Part shown: piece by piece, positions 56,407 through 64,000 of the stretch
Layout: every line of letters begins with the position of its first letter
Numbering within the stretch: position 1 is the stretch's first letter
From: Haladaptatus sp. R4
GTDB taxonomy: Archaea > Halobacteriota > Halobacteria > Halobacteriales > Haladaptataceae
Reading direction: 5' to 3'
DNA: 64,000 bases
NCBI RefSeq assembly: GCF_001625445.1
Contig: NZ_LWHG01000032.1
Coordinates: forward strand, 1-64,000
Translations under genes and position numbers: made by a program
Notes under the pieces: model-generated
Databases searched by the model: none
What the model was told of the DNA's origin: nothing
What the model saw: only the letters and a program-made list of their open reading frames with translations

Positions 56407-56952
56407 TCAGTGCGTCGCGGATTCGAGGACGAGCGTGTCGTCTTCGAGGTAGTGGGCGATGGTGTGTGCGTACTCCTCTAGCTCCACCAGTTGTTCCCGA
56501 AGCATTTCTTCGGTCGCGTAGTCGCCGAGACCGTTGGCGAGCTCGATGTGGTCGCGGTAGCTCTCGATGATGTCACCGTACATTCCGAGGTCGTGGCGGA
56601 ACGAGGTTCGGATGTCGTACACGTCCTCGTCCTCGGGTTCGACCGTCGCGGCCGCCGAGAGCGCCGCCATGCTGGCGTGCGGGACGCCACCGATCGCCTG
56701 GACGCGCTCCGCGACCGCATCCGCGGCCTCCTCGACTTCCTCGTACGCTTCCTGAAGGAAGAGGTGGATGTCGTGGTGTTCGGCCCCTTCGACGTTCCAG
56801 TGGTGCTTGTGTAGCTGATGGTAGAGCACGTACGCGTCCGCGAGGTCCGTGTTCAACGCGTCGATGATCTGTTCTGCCTTCGCCTCTTCGAGGCGAAGCG
56901 GGTTCTCCTCGACCGTACCGGCCTTCTGCCGGACTTCCTCTTGAACACTCAT
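56407..56952 (-). CDS. dpsA: DpsA, ferritin-like iron-storage and DNA-protection protein
   Basis: 181 residues from MSVQEEVRQKAG, close to the length of the Halobacterium protein. The ferroxidase and helix motifs are LYHQLHKHHWNVEGAEHHDIHLFLQEAYEEVEEAAD, with HWNVEGAEFHD-type ligands, followed by VQAIGGVPHAS and DLGMYGDIIESYRDHIEL. DpsA forms dodecamers that oxidise and store iron. The start at 56952 is better than one 42 bases upstream, since AAAGATATATG at about 56980 is the TATA element. An iron-box-like site lies just upstream of it at 57007-57024, which implies iron-dependent control. Confidence 0.93.
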   Translation of the reverse strand: MSVQEEVRQKAGTVEENPLRLEEAKAEQIIDALNTDLADAYVLYHQLHKHHWNVEGAEHHDIHLFLQEAYEEVEEAADAVAERVQAIGGVPHASMAALSAAATVEPEDEDVYDIRTSFRHDLGMYGDIIESYRDHIELANGLGDYATEEMLREQLVELEEYAHTIAHYLEDDTLVLESATH

Positions 56953-57006
56953 TGCAACTACTACTCCGTTGGGGAGCCACATATATCTTTTCAAAGGAAA
57001 ACAATT

Positions 57007-57024
57007 TTTTTGGATGCCCTAAAA
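57007..57024. promoter_or_regulatory. Imperfect iron box TTTTTGG-ATGC-CCTAAAA upstream of dpsA
   Basis: Same 7-4-7 layout as the other two, with one mismatch in the left arm. It lies upstream of the dpsA TATA element, about 55-72 bases before the ATG. Sites placed upstream of the basal promoter often serve activation; so iron could raise dpsA while repressing genes with sites over or after the promoter. That contrast is inference. Confidence 0.55.
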
Positions 57025-57050
57025 TTATTTGGACGCTGTCGGCGTCGATG

Positions 57051-57140
57051 CCCCCGTTTTCGAGGGGGTCACAACCACCGTTTTCGACGGTTTCCAGGTC
57101 TCTGACGGTGGTAAACCGATCAAGATGACGAAAACGGTGG
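57051..57140. promoter_or_regulatory. Three copies of CGAAAACGG(T/G)GG forming alternative stems
   Basis: The 12-base motif lies inverted at 57051-57062 and 57075-57086 and direct at 57129-57140. The second and third copies form a perfect 12-bp stem. Inside it CGGTTT (57088-57093) can pair with AAACCG (57113-57118). Alternatively ACCACCGT (57074-57081) pairs perfectly with ACGGTGGT (57105-57112). The copies could be binding sites or an RNA switch; both lie between dpsA and the next gene. Confidence 0.4.
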
Positions 57141-57208
57141 GGTGGTGAAATCGTCCGAATCGTGTCGAGATACGCACCATTTATGCATCGAACAAAACAC
57201 TTTTAGGT

Positions 57209-57226
57209 TTTTAGGCTAGCCTAAAA
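57209..57226. promoter_or_regulatory. Iron-box palindrome TTTTAGG-CTAG-CCTAAAA
   Basis: An 18-base perfect palindrome 2 bases before an ATG at 57229, with an extra left half-site TTTTAGG at 57201-57207. The core TTAGGCTAGCCTAA agrees well with DtxR/IdeR-type operators. It lies about 110 bases upstream of the larger protein gene at 57336 and presumably controls it. Confidence 0.75.
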
Positions 57227-57228
57227 CC

Positions 57229-57342
57229 ATGGAACAGGGCAACGATGAAACGGTGAACACGCGTAGCACTTCCGCCTCACACCGCCGGAGAACCCCCACG
57301 AACCCCGATAGCGCGGGAACGCGACGGACACACGCATGGTAG
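57229..57342 (+). CDS. Possible 37-aa leader peptide
   Basis: The frame from the ATG directly after the iron box encodes MEQGNDETVNTRSTSAS then an Arg/Pro/Thr-rich tail and ends with TAG inside ATGGTAG, overlapping the ATG at 57336. This overlap suggests translational coupling. The sequence is basic and low in complexity, unlike most haloarchaeal proteins, and no family is recognised, so it may be only leader RNA. Confidence 0.25.
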   Translation: MEQGNDETVNTRSTSASHRRRTPTNPDSAGTRRTHAW

Positions 57343-58243
57343 GACACACGCTCCACGACATTCGCCGAAGTGTCGAATCGCTCGAAACGGACGACGGTGC
57401 ATATCACATCATCTGCGCCCGAACGGGAACCAGTCCGGTTCCCATCGCGGGACGACGGTTCGACAGTCGACACACCGCACGGGCGGCACTCCGCTTCGCC
57501 GAACAGTATCGAGCAGCGCTTCGTCGGTACGACCCACAGCTACCGTACCACGACCTCATCGTCTGCGAGGCACCGGAAACGTACACCTCGTCGGAGAGAC
57601 GGCCGGAGACACGACAGCGCTGGCGCGACGGAAGGACGAATCGACTGCGGACGGTTCGGTTACCGACCGACAGCCGCTCATCGATTTCTGTCACGACGTT
57701 ACCGGCGCGCTCTTCGAGACGCTCGCGGACGAGGGATACGAGCGCGTAGAGCGTGCGGTGATGGACGTGTATCTGGACGCCGCGGAGTCGGTTGCGGACC
57801 GGGACGAGTTCTGTCTCGTGCTGCTCGAAAGCATGGTCGTCGAGTTGACCGACCAGTTGTCCGCGGACGAACAACACCACGTCCTCGAAGCCGCGTCGAG
57901 ACGAATGCCGCCGGTCGAAGACGACGGGAGGACGATAGAAACCGCCCTTCAGCGTCTGGTTTCGGTGTCCATCGCGGCCGACTATCACCTCACTCCGCTG
58001 GACGACACGTCGTCATCCCGCGGATGGCTCGTTACGCTCTCCGAATACGCGCTCGACGGTGACGAACGCTACCTTCCGACGCTTCCGCTCGCCATCGAAC
58101 TCAACCGAATCCTTCCCGATCCGGTGTCGATAGAGTGGGCCCGGGCGGTCGATACCCACGATTGGGAGCTACGATTGTCGACGCGCGACCCGACGAAATC
58201 CACCGACACCGGCCTCCTTCGAGCGGCGATCAGGGATACCTGA
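57336..58243 (+). pseudogene. Conserved haloarchaeal protein, DUF7551/DUF7552-like, frameshifted
   Basis: About 302 residues when repaired. An N-terminal domain (about 1-85) has GHTLHDIRRSVESLETDDGAYHIICARTGTSPVPIAGRRF and RYDPQLPYHDLIVCEAPE. The C-terminal domain has LIDFCHDVTGALFETLADEGYERVERAVMDVYLDAAE and ELNRILPDPVSIEWARAVD. Both resemble a widespread haloarchaeal family of unknown function. One base is missing near 57597, between YTSS and ETAGDTTALAR. The iron box upstream suggests a link to iron homeostasis. It is convergent with a universal stress protein gene, 16 bases away. Confidence 0.7.
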
Positions 58244-58259
58244 CGACGGGCGGAACCGA

Positions 58260-58730
58260 TCACTTGACGATCAAGACCGGAACCGATGCCCGGCGCGTGA
58301 CCGTCTCGGCGACGCTCCCGAGTACGAGACGGGTCGCACCGGACCGACCGTGGCTTCCGAGGACGATGCGGTCCATGTCGTGTTCCTCCGCGTATTCGAC
58401 GATGACGTGTTTCGGGTCGCCGAATTCGACGGCGGTCGCCAGCGTGACGTCGAACTCGTCCGCGAGTTCCTGTGCCGCGTCGAACAGGTCGTCGGCTTTC
58501 TCGTGGGCGGATTCGTACCACTCGTTCCAGTACTCCATCGAAACGGACCCCGGCGGGGCACCGTCCGTGAACTTCGGTCGCATGACCTCGACGATGTTGA
58601 ACCCGGACCCGATGGGGTCCATGACGTACAACGCCGTGACCGTGGTATCCGGATAGTCCGAAAGAGCGACTTCGAGCGCTTTCGAGGACAGCGGGGAACC
58701 GTCTATCGGGACGAGGATTCGTTGTGCCAT
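58260..58730 (-). CDS. Universal stress protein (UspA family)
   Basis: 156 residues. Start RILVPIDGSPLSSKALEVALS, strand VTALYVMDPIG, and the ATP-binding loop LGSHGRSGATRLVLGSVAETVTRRASVPVLIV (G-x2-G-x9-G-S). An insertion around APPGSVSMEYWNEWYESAHEKADDLFDAA is typical of haloarchaeal UspA proteins. It lies 72 bases from the P-type ATPase gene end, on the same strand, possibly in the same transcript. Partner and signal unknown. Confidence 0.9.
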   Translation of the reverse strand: MAQRILVPIDGSPLSSKALEVALSDYPDTTVTALYVMDPIGSGFNIVEVMRPKFTDGAPPGSVSMEYWNEWYESAHEKADDLFDAAQELADEFDVTLATAVEFGDPKHVIVEYAEEHDMDRIVLGSHGRSGATRLVLGSVAETVTRRASVPVLIVK

Positions 58731-58802
58731 GGGGTCTATACGGGACCGTTTAGGATAAGCGATAGCGGCGGGGAAAACCGACGGTCGGGGCCTATCGTGA
58801 GT

Positions 58803-61547
58803 TCATCCGAGCGTTCGTTCGACGACCGTCGTGACGATGACGAACGCGACGGTGCCGAGTGCGATCCAGACCCAGTGAGCGGCAGAGACCGGAAACACGT
58901 CGAACAGGGCGTTCAGCGGCGTGTAGAGCACGAGCAGTTGAAGACCGAACGACACGGCGACGGCGGCGATCAGCCACGGATTCGAGAACGGGGATTGGTT
59001 GTATCGGGACCGGATGACCTGGATGACGACCATCTCGACGGTGACGATGAACGTGAACAGCAGGGTCTGTGCCGTGACGAGTTCGCGGACGGCCGCCAAT
59101 CCGTAGAAGAAGACACCCAACCCGATGACCGTCATCGTGAGACCGATCGAGATGATGGAGAACACCATGCGACGGTCGATGACACCCTGCCCGTCGTTTC
59201 GCGGGGGTCTGTCGAGGATGTTGGGCGCTTTGGGGTCGGTTCCGAGGGCGAGCGCCGGGAGGCCGTCGGTCACGATGTTGATCCAGAGCAGCATGACCGG
59301 CGTCAGGATGAGCGGATCGGCTTCGGCCGCGAACAGGTCCGGAAAGAGGAGCGTGCCGACGAAGACGCCGAAGAAGACGGTGAGGACCTCACCGGCGTTC
59401 GCGGACAACAACAGGTTCACGAACTTTCGAATGTTGTCGAAGATGGCACGCCCCTCGGCGACGGCGTCGCGGATGGTGACGAAGTTGTCGTCCAGTAACA
59501 CCATGTCCGACGCCTGTTGGGCGACGTCGGTGCCACGGATGCCCATCGAGATGCCGACGTCGGCGTTCCGGAGCGCCGGTGCGTCGTTGACCCCGTCACC
59601 CGTCATGGCGACGGTGTGTCCGTTCCCCTGAAGGGCCCGAAGGATTCGGACTTTGTGCTGCGGCGATACGCGAGCGAAGACGTCCACGTTCTCGACGACA
59701 TCGCGCAGTTCGTCGTCGGAAAGGGCTTCGACGTCCGCGCCGACCATCGCCGTCTCCGAATCGAACCCGATGTTCCGACCGATGGCTTTCGCCGTGTCGA
59801 GGTTGTCGCCCGTCGCCATGACGACCCGTATTCCTGCGTGCTGACAGTCCTCTATTGCTTCCGGGACTTCGTCCCGAGGTGGGTCGATCATCCCTTGGAG
59901 ACCGAGAAACACCATGTTTCGTTCGATGTCCTCCGGGTCCGCCTCGGTGTTATCGACCGAGCGAGCGGCGAAGCCGAGCACTCGGAGCGCGTTCGAAGCG
60001 AACGTCCGGTTCCGTTCGAGGATTTCCTCCCGTTTCGCGTCCGTGAGTTCCCGAACTTCCCCGTCTTCGAGGAATCGATCACAGCGTTCCAGAACCACCT
60101 CGGGTGCCCCTTTCATGTAGGCGGTCAGGTCCGAATCGACGCCGACGGAGTCGCCGCGCGAAAGGACGGAAAGTGATTCCCGGGCGACGACGGTCATCCG
60201 CTTTCGTTCGGAGGAGAACGGGATTTCACGGAGACGCTCGTGAGCGGGAGCGACGTTCGACTTCGCGGCGGCAACCAGAAGGGCGACCTCGGTCGGGTCG
60301 CCGTAATACTCGTCGTCCGCGGAGTTCGGCGTTCGTTCGGCGTCGTTACAGTACGCCCCGCAGGAAAGGAGGGGCGTGAGTTCTTCGGGATTCGCACGTT
60401 CACCGTCGCGTCGAAACTCGCCGTCCGTCGAAAGGCCCGACCCGGTGACGTCGTAGGCAGCGCCGTCGAAGTACACCCGCTTGACCGTCATCTGGTTCTC
60501 GGTGAGCGTCCCCGTCTTGTCGCTCACGATGACCTCGACGGAGCCGAGACTTTCGACCACCGGGAGTCGCCGGACCAGCGCGTCGCGGTCGAGTATCTTT
60601 CTCGACCCCAGCGCCAGCGTCAACGTCACGACCGCCGGTAACCCCTCGGGGACCGCCGCGACTGCCAGCGTGATTCCGGTCAGCAGTATCGAGAGCCACC
60701 CCGCGGCAGTGAACACGAATTGGGTGGCCGCGATCACGAGAATCAACGCGACGATACCGAACCCGATCCGTTTTCCGAGTTCGTCCACCTCCTTCTGGAA
60801 CGGTGTTTCCCGCGGTTCGGCCTCCTGAATCTCGGTCGCGATATCGCCCACTTCGGTGTCCATCCCCGTGGCCACGACGACGGCCCGTCCCCGGCCTTTG
60901 ATCGCGGTCGTGCTCATGAATACCATGTTGTCCCGCTCGGCCAACGGCGCGTCCGCGTCGACGGTTCCCGATACCTTCGTGACGGACGTGCTCTCGCCGG
61001 TGAGGGCGGCCTCGTTCGTCTCCATCGCCGTCGCGTCCACGAGGCGCGCGTCCGCCGGAATCACTGACCCCTGCTCGATGACGACGATGTCGCCGGGAAC
61101 GACGTCCGCGGCGTCGACGGTGACGGTCTCCCCGTTTCGGAGCACGGTCGCGTTCGGCGTTGAGAGTTCCTGCAGGGATTTGATGGACATCTCGGCTCGG
61201 TAATCCTGCACGAACCCGAAGAGACCGTTCGCCAGCAGGATAAGCAGTATCAGGGCCGCCTCCTCGTATTTTGGGGCCGTCCCGGGGAGCACCCCGACCG
61301 CGACCGAGAGGAGGGCGGCGAATATCAGCAGGTAGATGAGGAAATCCTGAAATTGGGAGAGAAACAGTCTGTATGGTGAAACCCCGGCCTCCTGCTCCAG
61401 TTCGTTCGGTCCGAACTCCGCTCGCCGGTCCGTTGCTTCGTCGTCGGTCAACCCCTCCTCGTCCGAATCCAGTCGCTCGAAGACGCGTTCGAGCGGTTCG
61501 CTATACCACTCGGTCGGTCCTTCTTCCGAGAGTTCAACGGCGTTCAT
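58803..61547 (-). CDS. P-type cation-transporting ATPase, P2 (calcium-type) subfamily
   Basis: 914 residues, full length. N-terminal cation_ATPase_N domain ([20 protein letters not shown]), M1-M2, actuator domain with TGES (183-186), M4 with AVPEGLP (299-304), phosphorylation motif DKTGTLT with D343, nucleotide-binding [12 protein letters not shown] and hinge [11 protein letters not shown], then M5-M10 with [19 protein letters not shown] plus the M6 N-x3-D pattern matches Ca-ATPase/Mn-ATPase (PMR1/SERCA-like) rather than proton or sodium pumps. It should export a divalent cation using ATP. TTTTGTATCC and ATATATG lie about 50-65 bases upstream on the minus strand. Confidence 0.92.
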   Translation of the reverse strand: MNAVELSEEGPTEWYSEPLERVFERLDSDEEGLTDDEATDRRAEFGPNELEQEAGVSPYRLFLSQFQDFLIYLLIFAALLSVAVGVLPGTAPKYEEAALILLILLANGLFGFVQDYRAEMSIKSLQELSTPNATVLRNGETVTVDAADVVPGDIVVIEQGSVIPADARLVDATAMETNEAALTGESTSVTKVSGTVDADAPLAERDNMVFMSTTAIKGRGRAVVVATGMDTEVGDIATEIQEAEPRETPFQKEVDELGKRIGFGIVALILVIAATQFVFTAAGWLSILLTGITLAVAAVPEGLPAVVTLTLALGSRKILDRDALVRRLPVVESLGSVEVIVSDKTGTLTENQMTVKRVYFDGAAYDVTGSGLSTDGEFRRDGERANPEELTPLLSCGAYCNDAERTPNSADDEYYGDPTEVALLVAAAKSNVAPAHERLREIPFSSERKRMTVVARESLSVLSRGDSVGVDSDLTAYMKGAPEVVLERCDRFLEDGEVRELTDAKREEILERNRTFASNALRVLGFAARSVDNTEADPEDIERNMVFLGLQGMIDPPRDEVPEAIEDCQHAGIRVVMATGDNLDTAKAIGRNIGFDSETAMVGADVEALSDDELRDVVENVDVFARVSPQHKVRILRALQGNGHTVAMTGDGVNDAPALRNADVGISMGIRGTDVAQQASDMVLLDDNFVTIRDAVAEGRAIFDNIRKFVNLLLSANAGEVLTVFFGVFVGTLLFPDLFAAEADPLILTPVMLLWINIVTDGLPALALGTDPKAPNILDRPPRNDGQGVIDRRMVFSIISIGLTMTVIGLGVFFYGLAAVRELVTAQTLLFTFIVTVEMVVIQVIRSRYNQSPFSNPWLIAAVAVSFGLQLLVLYTPLNALFDVFPVSAAHWVWIALGTVAFVIVTTVVERTLG

Positions 61548-61589
61548 CGGTCACGGACGGTGGGAAACGGCGCGTTCGACTGTCGATAT

Positions 61590-61625
61590 CCGTCGGATAC
61601 AAAACATATATCACCGCACGTTTGC
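61590..61625 (-). promoter_or_regulatory. Putative promoter of the P-type ATPase gene
   Basis: On the minus strand GGTGATATATGTTTTGTATCC contains an ATATATGTTTT stretch, the likely TATA region, about 50-65 bases before the ATPase ATG. It lies between the ATPase gene and the true end of the MFS gene, which argues that the two genes are separately transcribed. Confidence 0.4.
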
Positions 61626-61684
61626 GGTCGTGAAAGAGCTTTGGTGGTTTCTCGGGAGGTGATTCCCATCCAACTGCATGAAAC

Positions 61685-62964
61685 TCAGTCGTCGCTCGGG
61701 ACGGCAATCGGACGTTGGGTGTCGTTGTCGCGAGCAACGTGAGCGCGCCGACGAGAGCCGTTGCGACGACCAGTAGCACGCAGACGAGGTACTCCGTGGT
61801 GTAACTGAACTGGACGGCGAACGGGAGGGCGACGAGCGGGCCGACCGTCGAGCCGAAGTCGCCGAAGACGTTGTAGACGCCCCCGAGTTTACCCACGTCG
61901 TTTTCGGGGCTGATGTCGCCAAGATACGCGAGCAGGGGGATGTTCACGGCTTCGACGCCGATGCCGATGACAGCCACGCCGACGAACGTCCCGGCGAGCG
62001 TCGGAACGAAGGCGAGAAGGCCGAAACCGACGGCGAGGAAACCGAGCGACGGAATCGAGACGAACGCACGATTCGACACGCGGTCGGACGCCGGACCGGC
62101 GACCAGCGTCGTGGCGCTGGAGAACAGCACGCTGACGGCCATCACGACGCCGCTGATCCCGGTCGCGTCGAGAAAACCGATGTGGATGCCGACCGCCGCG
62201 GCGTACTCCACGACCGTCGAGAGGAGCACCCCGGCGAACAGAAATCGGACGACGAAGTTCACGAGTCCGACCGAGAGGATGCGAACGTCGGAGGTGACGA
62301 TGCTCGGTATCTCGCGCAGTCCGGTGTTGGTTTCGACGGCGGGATGGAGGTCGGGCAGGACGAGGAAGGCGACGAACGCGGCGAACAATCCGGCGACGCC
62401 CGCGACGAGGAAGGCCGGGGTGAACCCGTAGACGTTCGCGACGAGTCCGCCGACGACGAGTCCGGTCGGGAAACCGAGGCTCTGCCCGCCGCGCAGGTAG
62501 CCCGTCCATTTGCCGCGGTTTTCCGTCGTCGTGACCTTCGTCACGGTGCTGAACGCGCCGACGAAGACGAACGCCGACCCGATTCCCCACAGCACGCGCG
62601 ACCCGGCGAACGTCGTGGCGCTCACGGCGGTCGCCGTCAGCGGAAGCGCACCCGCGAGACCCTTCGTCCACGCACCCGTCAACCCGAGGACGTAGCCGAA
62701 CGGCGCGAGTCCTTGCAGGACGAATCCGACGAGCATGGGTCGTCGAGTGCCGAAGCGGTCGAGGATCGTTCCGGCGGGTGTGTTCAGCAGCATTCGGGTG
62801 AATCGGTTGATGGCGAGGATGATGCCGACGGTTAGTGCCGAGAAACCGAGTAGCGTGCCGAGTCGTGGCAAGGTCGGGAAGGCGACGCCGCCGCCGATGC
62901 CGCCGAAGAAGACGCCCGCGATGAGGCTGAGAACGACGGTTTTCGTGTCGTGGTCGGAACTCAC
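61685..62964 (-). CDS. MFS transporter, 12 membrane segments
   Basis: About 426 residues after repair, 12 membrane segments. Motif A is NTPAGTILDRFGTRRPMLVG (about 59-78) and the second half has LVAGPASDRVSNRAFVS. GGQSLGFPTGLVVGG resembles the antiporter motif C. In the uncorrected frame the protein extends 50 residues with a basic, Pro-rich tail that overlaps the ATPase start; one missing base near 61735 gives a normal acidic end NDTQRPIAVPSDD and the stop at 61685. Substrate unknown, probably a drug or metabolite exporter. Its start faces the hemoglobin 3' end. Confidence 0.85.
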
Positions 62965-63143
62965 TCCGCGATCACCGTCACGTACGTCTCCGGGGTCGGT
63001 TCGTATCGGGAAAACGAATCATCGGTCATACCTAAACTGAGCCGATTGAGAGAGATAAACGGATGGTTTACGGCAGATTGGTCGGACCGATACCGTGTGG
63101 AGAATGAGGGGAGTGGACGGTGTATTCGAACACCACACCCGCG

Positions 63144-63203
63144 GAGTTCGTCCCCGAGGAGTCCATCCCCGAAGCATCCGTCCCCCAGAATCCATCCCCG
63201 AGA
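63144..63203 (+). repeat. 15-bp tandem repeats, four units
   Basis: Units with consensus GAGTCC(A/G)TCCCCGAG: 63144-63158, 63159-63173, 63174-63188 and about 63189-63203, each differing at two to four positions. They lie in the space between the truncated hemoglobin stop and the MFS start. The period is a multiple of three, so they might once have coded; today no gene is convincing here. Confidence 0.5.
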
Positions 63204-63209
63204 AGTCCG

Positions 63210-63569
63210 TTATCGACCGAGGATGGGGTCTTTGAGCGCGACGACTTCCGCCATGATCGCCTCGACGTTGTCGTCATCGACGCCGTTCGTTCGAAGCGCG
63301 GTTTCGAGATGTTCGCCGACGGCATCGAAGTCGGGTTCGTCGATGTCGAGATGGTCGTGTGCTTCCCGCATGTCCGCACCCGTGTACTCGACCGGACCAC
63401 CGGCAACCGCGCTGATGAACTGGATTTGATGGGCGCGTAGTTCCTGCATGTCCATTCCCTCGAAGTAGGGGACGAGTCGCTCGTCGGACAACACGTGGTC
63501 GTAGAAGTCCGTGACGACCGCTTCGACCGCATCGTGACCGCCGATTTCCTGATACACTGATTGAGACAT
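63210..63569 (-). CDS. Truncated hemoglobin, group I (trHbN)
   Basis: 119 residues. YQEIGGHDAVEAVVTDFYDHVLSDERLVPYF starts the 2-on-2 globin fold; Tyr23 (DFYD) is the B10 residue, Gln48/Gln50 may be the E7/E11 pair, and MREAHDHLDI carries the proximal His71 (F8). Group I globins bind oxygen and detoxify nitric oxide. It is soluble and single-domain. TTAAATAAAC at about 63630 on the minus strand is the probable TATA element. There is no reductase partner next to it. Confidence 0.9.
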   Translation of the reverse strand: MSQSVYQEIGGHDAVEAVVTDFYDHVLSDERLVPYFEGMDMQELRAHQIQFISAVAGGPVEYTGADMREAHDHLDIDEPDFDAVGEHLETALRTNGVDDDNVEAIMAEVVALKDPILGR

Positions 63570-63772
63570 CGTGTCGATACGATAGTCGGCGGGGATTTCG
63601 CATACGGTTGATCACTACCATACTCGGGTTTATTTAAGCCCGTGAGAACAGATGCCAAGAGGGATGTGAACGAGGGACACCGTTCACGATTCCTGGCTCA
63701 CCCCGACGGATTCGCCGATTCTCAGACCGGTGATTCACCCACGGACCGATAGTTCATCCGTCGACGGCGGTT

Positions 63773-64000
63773 TCAGGACGAGAGGATTTGGTCGAGCAGT
63801 TTCGTCTGTGCGACCGAGAGGTGTTCGAGGAACGTGGCGACCGAAATCCCGAGTTCGGTCGCGACCTCCTCGGCGGTCGCCCCCTTCGGCGATGCGAAGT
63901 ATCCCATCTCGTGGGCCGTTTCGAGCGCCTCGTACTGGCGGTCGGTGAACGCCGTACGGTCCACGAACAGCAACGACCGCTCGTCGCGGCCGCCGACCGT
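63773..64000 (-). CDS. HTH_10 domain regulator (bacterioopsin-activator type), 3' end only
   Basis: The last 76 codons of a gene that starts beyond the right edge. The reading frame is open to position 64000. TAFTDRQYEALETAHEMGYFASPKG and AEEVATELGISVATFLEHLSVAQTKLLDQIL are the HTH_10 helix-turn-helix that closes Bat-family regulators. Upstream residues (GGRDERSLLFVD) probably belong to the Bat-associated domain. It is the second such gene in the window; sensory domains, if any, are outside. Confidence 0.85.
   Translation of the reverse strand, partial: TVGGRDERSLLFVDRTAFTDRQYEALETAHEMGYFASPKGATAEEVATELGISVATFLEHLSVAQTKLLDQILSS

Noticed and set aside
60194-60403. Short frames within the P-type ATPase gene on both strands
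   Set aside because: The ATPase frame is intact with all catalytic motifs, so these are shadows.

Overview
The window is about 64 kb of a high-GC chromosome from a halophilic archaeon (class Halobacteria). The proteins are very acidic, with D/E-rich linkers. Tat signals, often joined to lipoboxes, replace ordinary Sec signals. Family markers include DpsA, Bat-type HTH_10 regulators, DUF7344, DUF2270, DUF4112 and a DUF7551-like protein. Many genes have a TATA element 25-28 bases before the ATG and no leader. The genus cannot be proved from the sequence; Haladaptatus or a relative is a reasonable guess.

Layout. (1) 1-10.9 kb: carbohydrate uptake and breakdown, with a DppB-type permease (partial), two paralogous family-5 binding lipoproteins, a HEAT-repeat protein, an SGNH esterase, a sugar isomerase-like TIM barrel, mannonate dehydratase and a GH2 beta-mannosidase. 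(2) 10.9-12.3 kb: a gene-free gap between two convergent 3' ends that carries a cluster of one 17-bp palindrome. (3) 12.3-17.6 kb: a 2-oxoacid dehydrogenase operon (E3, fused E1 alpha-beta, E2). (4) 18.8-20.7 kb: gnd and rpiA of the pentose phosphate pathway; an Azf-like SDR, possibly the glucose-6-phosphate dehydrogenase, lies at 36.7 kb. (5) 20.9-25.5 kb: sugar-acid catabolism resembling the xylose/arabinose route (FAH-family dehydratase, semialdehyde dehydrogenase, enolase-superfamily dehydratase), interrupted by a repeat element. (6) 26-37.5 kb: glycosyltransferase, a PhoU-like regulator next to PhoD phosphatase, a metallo-hydrolase, SDR, NDH-2, HAD hydrolase and GH15. (7) 37.5-49 kb: small redox, stress and transport genes, a lipoprotein serpin, acetyltransferase, membrane proteins, and two more copies of the repeat element. 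(8) 49-64 kb: regulators (DUF7344, Bat-like, TetR), a CPBP protease, acyl-CoA synthetase, an iron-box cluster around dpsA, a P-type ATPase, an MFS carrier, a truncated hemoglobin and a partial HTH_10 regulator.

Two cautions. About twenty conserved genes are split by roughly 27 single-base frameshifts, about one per 2.4 kb. Removing or adding one base, often in a short G or C run, restores full-length protein each time, so most are probably sequence errors; I annotate the full spans and mark the breaks. No rRNA gene, intact tRNA gene, CRISPR array or recognisable transposase was found.

The least explained material is non-coding: the GTTTGA-N5-TCAAAC palindromes at 11.15-11.57 kb, the inverted-repeat element family (23.5, 40.7 and 46.5 kb) with covarying hairpins, and the TTTTAGG-N4-CCTAAAA iron boxes at 56.2-57.2 kb, two of which stand directly before small or uncharacterised genes.
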